64,000 nt of DNA from Candidatus Endomicrobiellum basalitermitum (lineage in GTDB: Bacteria > Elusimicrobiota > Endomicrobiia > Endomicrobiales > Endomicrobiaceae). Location: positions 310,001-374,000 of the forward strand of contig JAITDN010000003.1 of assembly GCA_031282525.1 (NCBI GenBank), written 5' to 3'. Positions 59,079-64,000 of this stretch are shown here, one piece after another; within the stretch, counting starts at the first letter, position 1, and each line of letters opens with the position of its first letter. The notes below the pieces were generated by a model, which saw only the letters and a program-made list of their open reading frames with translations, was not told where the DNA came from and did no database searches. The position numbers were made by a program, and so were the translations under genes.

Positions 59079-61295
59079 ATGAAAGAAATTTTAACTAAAA
59101 ATCTGAATCCCTCTCAAATAGAGGCTGTTTGTTGTACTGAAGGCCCTTTAATAATTTTCGCGGGCGCAGGAACAGGTAAAACCAAAGTTATCACACACAG
59201 AATAGCGTATTTGCTTTCTTTAGGTATAGCACCATGGTCTATCCTAGCAGTTACATTTACGAATAAAGCCGCCACTGAGATGAAGAAAAGAGTGACTAAT
59301 TTAATCTCACAAACCTATCAAAATGTATGGATATCCACATTCCATTCTTTTTGTGCATACCTTTTACGTGTTGAAGCTTCAAAAATCAATTTAGATCCAA
59401 ACTTTTCAATATACGACTTCATGGATCAGAAAAATGCAGTTAGAGATTGTATGAAGGAGCTAAATATTGATGAAAAAAAATTTAAAGTCTCAACAATAGT
59501 AAATAAAATAAGTCGCGCTAAAGACGATTTAAAATCTCCATTAGATATGGCATCCGAAGCTGAACAATCAGATAATCTCTTTGAATCTACAATATCAAAA
59601 ATTTATGAGCTTTACCAAAAAAAATTGAAAAGAGCAGGCGTTCTTGATTTTGGAGATCTAATAATGAGAACTGTTGCAACTTTGCGACAGTTCTCGGCAA
59701 TACTAGAACACTATCAGGGAAAATTTAGATACATTATGATTGACGAATATCAAGATACAAACCGCGCTCAATATATACTTATAAAATTGCTTGCAAGAGA
59801 ACATCGCAATATTTGCGTCGTAGGAGATGATGATCAATCGGTATACTCGTGGAGAGGGGCTGACATAAATAATATTCTAAATTTTAAAAAAGATTATCCA
59901 AACGCAAAATCAGTAAAGTTAGAACAGAATTATAGATCAACACCAAAAATTTTATCAACAGCTTATCAAGTAGTGAAACATAACAATGTAAGAATAGACA
60001 AACAACTATGGACAGGAAATCCAGACAACGGATCAGTAATAACTATAAAAGCTACAAATGAAAACGATGAAGCAGCAAAAGTTGCAAATTTAATTTTATT
60101 AAACGCATATAAATATAAGCTTTCAAATTTCGCAGTTTTTTACAGGACAAACGCTCAGTCCCGCACATTTGAAGATGCACTTAGAAGAGTAGGAATACCT
60201 TATGCTCTCATAGGAACATTAAGATTCTATGATCGCGCTGAAATTAAAGATATAATAGCTTACTTAAAACTTATACATAATCCAAACGACAATGTAAGTT
60301 TCAAAAGAATTATCAACATTCCTAGAAGAGGCATAGGCAAAACATCAATAGAAGCTTTTGAAAAATTCGCACTACTAAAAAGTATGTCGCTGTGGGAAGC
60401 CATACCTTTAGCATCTAAAGCAGGTTTGACAAAGAAGGCACAAAAAGCTTTGGATTCTTTTATGCAATTCATTGAAGCTTTTTCGGAGCTAAAGAAAAAC
60501 ACTTCCGCCAAAATAGTATCCGAAAAAGTCATAACCCATTCAGGATACTTAAAAGAACTTGAAGCTGAAAATACACCTGAATCAAAAACAAAAATAGAAA
60601 ATATACAAGAGTTAATTTCCGCTATTAATGATTTTGAAAATCGTTCACCAGATAAGTCGCTTGCCGGGTATCTTACACAGATTGCTTTAACAAGCGATAC
60701 AGATTCTATTAATGAATCAAAAGACAAAGTCACTTTAATGACTTTACATTTAGCTAAAGGACTGGAATTTGAACATGTTTTTATATGTGGCCTTGAAGAA
60801 GGACTCTTCCCAATTTGGGAAGCCATATCTAATAATGAAGAACTAGAAGAGGAAAGAAGACTCATGTATGTTGGAATGACAAGAGCAAAAAAAAACTTGT
60901 ATTTATGTTGGTCAACGGAAAGAACCATTTACGGCAAAACAAGATGGAATATACCGTCGCGTTTTATTAAAGAAGCAGGATTTGTCTACGATTTTGTAGG
61001 ACCAGAGCAAAATCAAAATTTTGAAAAACCCAATGAAAAATATTTTAGAGATGAGGTAATTCATAAAGACATCTATAATAATGGTTATGAGACAAAAAAT
61101 GAACCCTTCTCTAGTACAACAATCAAGGATACGAATCCATATAAAATAGGAACAATAGTTTTACATCCTACTTTTGGCAGAGGCAAAATTATCGACCAGA
61201 GTGGCAGTAGAGAGAATTTAAAACTTGTAGTTTTATTTGAAAATGGACAGTGGAAAAAATTGCTTGCAAAAATAGCCAATCTTAGATTTATTTAA
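59079..61295 (+). CDS. uvrD: UvrD/PcrA-type 3'-5' DNA helicase
   Basis: Superfamily 1A helicase for nucleotide excision and mismatch repair and for removing RecA. The 738 residues have all motifs: Q-motif NPSQIEAV, I AGAGTGKT near 32, Ia TFTNKAATEM, II MIDEYQDTN near 225, III GDDDQSVYSWRGAD, IV YRSTPKIL, V VTLMTLHLAKGLEFEHVF near 555, and VI YVGMTRAKKNL. The C-terminus has GTIVLHPTFGRGKII, the KOW-like tail that binds RNA polymerase in PcrA. No frameshift. Confidence 0.97.
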   Translation: MKEILTKNLNPSQIEAVCCTEGPLIIFAGAGTGKTKVITHRIAYLLSLGIAPWSILAVTFTNKAATEMKKRVTNLISQTYQNVWISTFHSFCAYLLRVEASKINLDPNFSIYDFMDQKNAVRDCMKELNIDEKKFKVSTIVNKISRAKDDLKSPLDMASEAEQSDNLFESTISKIYELYQKKLKRAGVLDFGDLIMRTVATLRQFSAILEHYQGKFRYIMIDEYQDTNRAQYILIKLLAREHRNICVVGDDDQSVYSWRGADINNILNFKKDYPNAKSVKLEQNYRSTPKILSTAYQVVKHNNVRIDKQLWTGNPDNGSVITIKATNENDEAAKVANLILLNAYKYKLSNFAVFYRTNAQSRTFEDALRRVGIPYALIGTLRFYDRAEIKDIIAYLKLIHNPNDNVSFKRIINIPRRGIGKTSIEAFEKFALLKSMSLWEAIPLASKAGLTKKAQKALDSFMQFIEAFSELKKNTSAKIVSEKVITHSGYLKELEAENTPESKTKIENIQELISAINDFENRSPDKSLAGYLTQIALTSDTDSINESKDKVTLMTLHLAKGLEFEHVFICGLEEGLFPIWEAISNNEELEEERRLMYVGMTRAKKNLYLCWSTERTIYGKTRWNIPSRFIKEAGFVYDFVGPEQNQNFEKPNEKYFRDEVIHKDIYNNGYETKNEPFSSTTIKDTNPYKIGTIVLHPTFGRGKIIDQSGSRENLKLVVLFENGQWKKLLAKIANLRFI

Positions 61296-62285
61296 TACAA
61301 TAAATTTCCAATTCATATTCGTTGTATAAAAACTAAACAATTTCATGCAATCCCTGTATGAATTTTAAAGCTTTCTTTAAAATTTCTGAGAAGAACATAA
61401 AACAAAATTTCATTGTATATCAAAGTTTTGACCTTTCTATTTTTTCACAGACAAAACTTTCCAACAGATTTTCTGTTAAACCCGCAAATACTGAAAATAC
61501 GACTGTTAAAGCTTTAAAAAATAATTTTTCTCATAGGCAATACGGGTTTTATATTTAGAAAAAACATTATTCTTTTCGGTTTTTGCGTAGTATATATTAT
61601 ATAGTAATACAAAACACTACGATATAATCCTAATCTTTTAAAAAATCAATTGAAAAATCTGAAACGCAGACACTCTAAAACCCTGAACTAAGTCCAGAAT
61701 AATAATATGTATATTATTATCTCTTTATCAATAAGAGCACTTTACTCAATTCCATAACTATTCTTACTCTCACTATTTTAATCTCTTCTGATTATTAATC
61801 ATCAGTGTTACTATATAGTTGTTATTAATGAGTAAAATGGGAGAGTTCAGATATTAATACTTCGGAGGAATCAAGAAAAATTATAAATACAAAGAATCCA
61901 CCTGTGGATCGTGTTGATTTGATACATAAATTACAAAAAGAGATGGGGGCGGTAAGAATAAAACTCAAGAGCACATTAAAGATGTTTTAAAAAAAGATAG
62001 CGATGACTGTCAAAAAAATATCAATAATGCAAAAGAAACATATGTAGTTAAAAAATTTATTAGTATTTCACTTATCTACTTATTATATTTAGTACTTGAG
62101 ATTATGTTTTCATATTATTAGTTCTAGGTTATAATTTTTACAAAAATAAAACTTAATATTGACACAAATCTCTCTTCACGTAATTTTTATGCTGATATAA
62201 CCTGCACTATTAGTGTTTCATGAACAGTATTTAAAAATTGTAAATTTTAAAACTCATTCTCACATATTTACTATATATATCTGAT
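61296..62285. other. Gene-free stretch with one decayed gene
   Basis: Nearly 1 kb without an intact gene. The one convincing remnant is described next. A 66-residue plus-strand frame near 61358-61558 has no start signal and poor composition and is rejected. Confidence 0.4.
61828..62121 (+). pseudogene. Decayed small membrane protein gene
   Basis: Pieces in different plus-strand frames give one protein. MSKMGEF is followed by a frameshift, then NTSEESRKIINTKNPPVDRV and DLIHKLQKEMG, a second frameshift at a G-rich stretch (GGGGGCGG, 61945-61952), and NKTQEHIKDVLKKDSDDCQK ... KETYVVKKFISISLIYLLYL plus a hydrophobic end to 62121. It would be a polar cytoplasmic domain with a C-terminal membrane helix. 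No family recognised. Nothing in the neighbourhood points to its job. Confidence 0.45.
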
Positions 62286-62519
62286 CTATTTCTTGAGTAA
62301 TTTAAAAAAAAGATTTATATTTGGAAAAAATCCACTTAAAGCTTTATTATATTCCTGCTTAGCATTATCCAATTCAAGTTCAACAATGGCAATATTATGA
62401 TTGTTTTTTAAAGTTTCAGTGTCAACTATTTGCCTATTTATTTTTTCAGCGACAACATGTGAACCTAACCCTGATATCAATATTAAAGATAAAATAACAA
62501 AAAAATTTTTTATAGACAT
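62286..62519 (-). pseudogene. Truncated TolC-like outer-membrane factor (N-terminal part)
   Basis: 77 residues: a signal peptide (about 1-24), then a helix, NHNIAIVELELDNAKQEYNK, and ALSGFFPNINLFFKL, the N-x-x-I-x-x-A-x-x-x-L-x-x-A-x-x-x-x-x-x-A-x-x-x-x-x-P typical of TolC-family proteins. Full TolC proteins have ~420-480 residues, so this lacks the barrel and nearly all of the helical tunnel. The stop comes straight after the first helix and no further pieces follow upstream of the gene end. Could be a short protein of its own, but a stump is more likely. Confidence 0.6.
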
Positions 62520-62574
62520 TTAGATGATTCACAAAAATATCAAATAACAATATATAATCATAATGAACTTTTAA

Positions 62575-64000
62575 TCACGTTTTAAGTATTTTCATCAGGA
62601 TTTCATTGACAAGTTGCGGATTTGCTTGCCCTTTAGATTTTTTCATAACAAGACCGACGATTGCTCCAATAGCCTTTTCTTTGCCTGACTTAAATTCCCT
62701 AACAGCTTTTGTACTTTCAAGGATAGCTTCTTCACACATTTTTACAATAATCAATTTATCGGAAATTTGTACAAGTCCCCTTTCTTTTATTATTTTTTCA
62801 GGGTCAGATGACTTTTCAAACATCTCGTCAAAGACAATTTTTGCAATTTTACCTGAAATAGTTCCATCTAAAATAAGAGAAACTAACTTAGCTAAATTTT
62901 GACAAGAAACTGGAGACTCTGAAATAGAAATCTTTGAAACGTTAAATTTCGCATTCAATTCAGTAGAAATCCAATTAGCGAGCAATTTAGACGAAGCTTT
63001 TTTATCTTTTAAATAATTTAATGCCTCTTCATAATAGTCGGCGACTATTTTTGTAGAAGTTAAATAACTCGCAGTATATTCCGTTAAACCGTAATCTTTT
63101 ATAAATCTTGCTTTTCTCGTTCTTGGCAGTTCTGGAATTTCTTTGCATAATCCTTCGATGAAAGAATCTGTCAATTCAAAAGGCACTAGATCTGGTTCAG
63201 GAAAATATCTATAATCTAAAGCCCTCTCTTTAGAACGCATTGATTTTGTCATCTTTTCTTCTGCTTCCCACAACCTTGTTTCCTGTATAAGTTTGCCACC
63301 TGAAGTGAGAACTTTTTTTTGTCTTTCAATCTCATAAGCTATCGCATCTCTTACACCAGATAGAGAATTTATATTTTTAATTTCAACTCTTATCCCATAT
63401 TCCTTCTGCCCAACAGGGCGTATGCTTACATTTACATCGCAGCGCATTTTACCTTCTTCCATATTACACTCAGAAGTCTCTAAATATTCAACAATATTTT
63501 TAAGTTCGCTTAAAAATTCAAAAGCCTCTTCCGGTGAATTGAGTTCTGGTTCAGTAACAAGTTCCATTAAACCTACACCTGCTCTGTTTAAATCTAGAAG
63601 AGAGTAATCAAGTTTTCTACTACCTATTTCATGCACAAGCTTCCCTGCATCTTCTTCAAGATGAATTCTAGTTATATTTATAACTTTTTCTTCCCCTTTG
63701 ATAACAATTGAAAGTTTCCCTTTAGAGCACAAAGGTGGATCAGATTGTGTTATCTGATAATTTTTAGGAGAATCAGGATAAAAATACTGTTTTCTAGCAA
63801 AAATACTTTCTTTATTTATATTAAAGCTCAAGGCCAAACCTGTTTTAATTACAGCTTCAGCAGCCTTTTTATTTAATATTGGAATCGTCCCAGGCTGAGA
63901 TGTGCAAATTACACATGTATTTGAATTCGGCTCTAAACCAAACTGCGTAGAGCATTCACAGAAAATTTTTGATTTTGTATTAATCTGCATATGAACCTCA
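62575..64000 (-). CDS. gatB: Aspartyl/glutamyl-tRNA amidotransferase subunit B, 5' end outside the window
   Basis: GatB is the tRNA-binding, kinase-like subunit of the GatCAB complex that converts mischarged Glu-tRNA-Gln (and Asp-tRNA-Asn) to the cognate form. The frame stays open through 64000 with [14 protein letters not shown], so the first ~10 residues lie beyond the edge. The zinc cysteines are in FCECS and [33 protein letters not shown] and YRYFPEPDL follow, and the C-terminal YqeY-like tail ends [10 protein letters not shown]. Complete within the window. A gatA gene is not visible here. Confidence 0.95.
   Translation of the reverse strand, partial: EVHMQINTKSKIFCECSTQFGLEPNSNTCVICTSQPGTIPILNKKAAEAVIKTGLALSFNINKESIFARKQYFYPDSPKNYQITQSDPPLCSKGKLSIVIKGEEKVINITRIHLEEDAGKLVHEIGSRKLDYSLLDLNRAGVGLMELVTEPELNSPEEAFEFLSELKNIVEYLETSECNMEEGKMRCDVNVSIRPVGQKEYGIRVEIKNINSLSGVRDAIAYEIERQKKVLTSGGKLIQETRLWEAEEKMTKSMRSKERALDYRYFPEPDLVPFELTDSFIEGLCKEIPELPRTRKARFIKDYGLTEYTASYLTSTKIVADYYEEALNYLKDKKASSKLLANWISTELNAKFNVSKISISESPVSCQNLAKLVSLILDGTISGKIAKIVFDEMFEKSSDPEKIIKERGLVQISDKLIIVKMCEEAILESTKAVREFKSGKEKAIGAIVGLVMKKSKGQANPQLVNEILMKILKT

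Noticed and set aside
61358-61558. 66-residue plus-strand protein after uvrD
   Set aside because: No ribosome site, no recognisable motif, and the surrounding region is non-coding.

Overview
The window is AT-rich bacterial chromosome with most genes on the minus strand. It pairs an intact, compact set of housekeeping and biosynthetic genes with an unusual load of frameshifted and stop-broken genes. Genome decay of this kind, together with pyruvate:ferredoxin oxidoreductase, a membrane pyrophosphatase, a MetV/MetF-type methylene-THF reductase and MEP isoprenoid genes, fits an anaerobic, host-restricted Gram-negative symbiont. The best guess is an Endomicrobium-like member of the Elusimicrobiota; this is inferred from gene content and not proven.

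Layout. 0-2.5 kb: an outer-membrane-like protein, then broken aroK and aroC. 2.5-8.4 kb: four-subunit 2-oxoacid:ferredoxin oxidoreductase with a good terminator, then recR and dnaX. 8.5-10.8 kb: a tRNA-Ala followed by a wrecked HinfI-like restriction-modification pair. 11.2-14.6 kb: ferrous-iron uptake (small Cys-rich membrane protein, feoB, His-rich feoA) and a DtxR-type regulator, with a repeated AT-rich motif upstream of both feoA and the regulator. 14.7-20.8 kb: CCA-adding enzyme, then a leftward envelope cluster (PASTA protein, rpe, amidase, murI, queD). 20.8-26.1 kb: branched-chain amino acid genes ilvD-ilvB-ilvN-ilvC. 26.3-30.1 kb: tRNA-Asn, guaB, a broken AEC transporter, rpsI and rplM. 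30.2-35.4 kb: broken ImmA/IrrE protease, 23S rRNA methyltransferase, cysS-ispF-ispD, and an aroE remnant. 35.4-43.3 kb (plus strand): cardiolipin synthase, an Fe-S PD-(D/E)XK nuclease, rmuC, an RNase H protein, a short pyruvate kinase, a membrane protein and a ZIP transporter. 43.3-45.0 kb: a decayed tract. 45.0-64.0 kb: polysaccharide deacetylase, a lipid-kinase-like protein, an M50 protease, hppA, metF-metV-pth-rplY-prs-glmU, a lysine-rich repeat protein, an exonuclease, argS with a nitroreductase, uvrD, a truncated TolC-like fragment, and gatB running off the window edge.

How it fits together. Pyruvate is oxidised through ferredoxin and pyrophosphate may be used to energise the membrane. 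Branched-chain amino acid, peptidoglycan and isoprenoid synthesis look intact. Three separate shikimate-pathway genes (aroK, aroC, aroE) are broken, which predicts dependence on outside aromatic amino acids or chorismate. Restriction-modification, a transporter and an ImmA-type protease have also been lost. Several broken genes carry G-homopolymer runs on the coding strand, and in one of them the frame break sits at the run. No CRISPR array or intact mobile element was seen. The most unusual intact pieces are the three-gene nuclease cluster at 37.1-40.3 kb, the pyruvate kinase whose C-terminal domain is replaced by a 24-residue tandem duplication, the His-rich FeoA and the 84-residue repeat protein.
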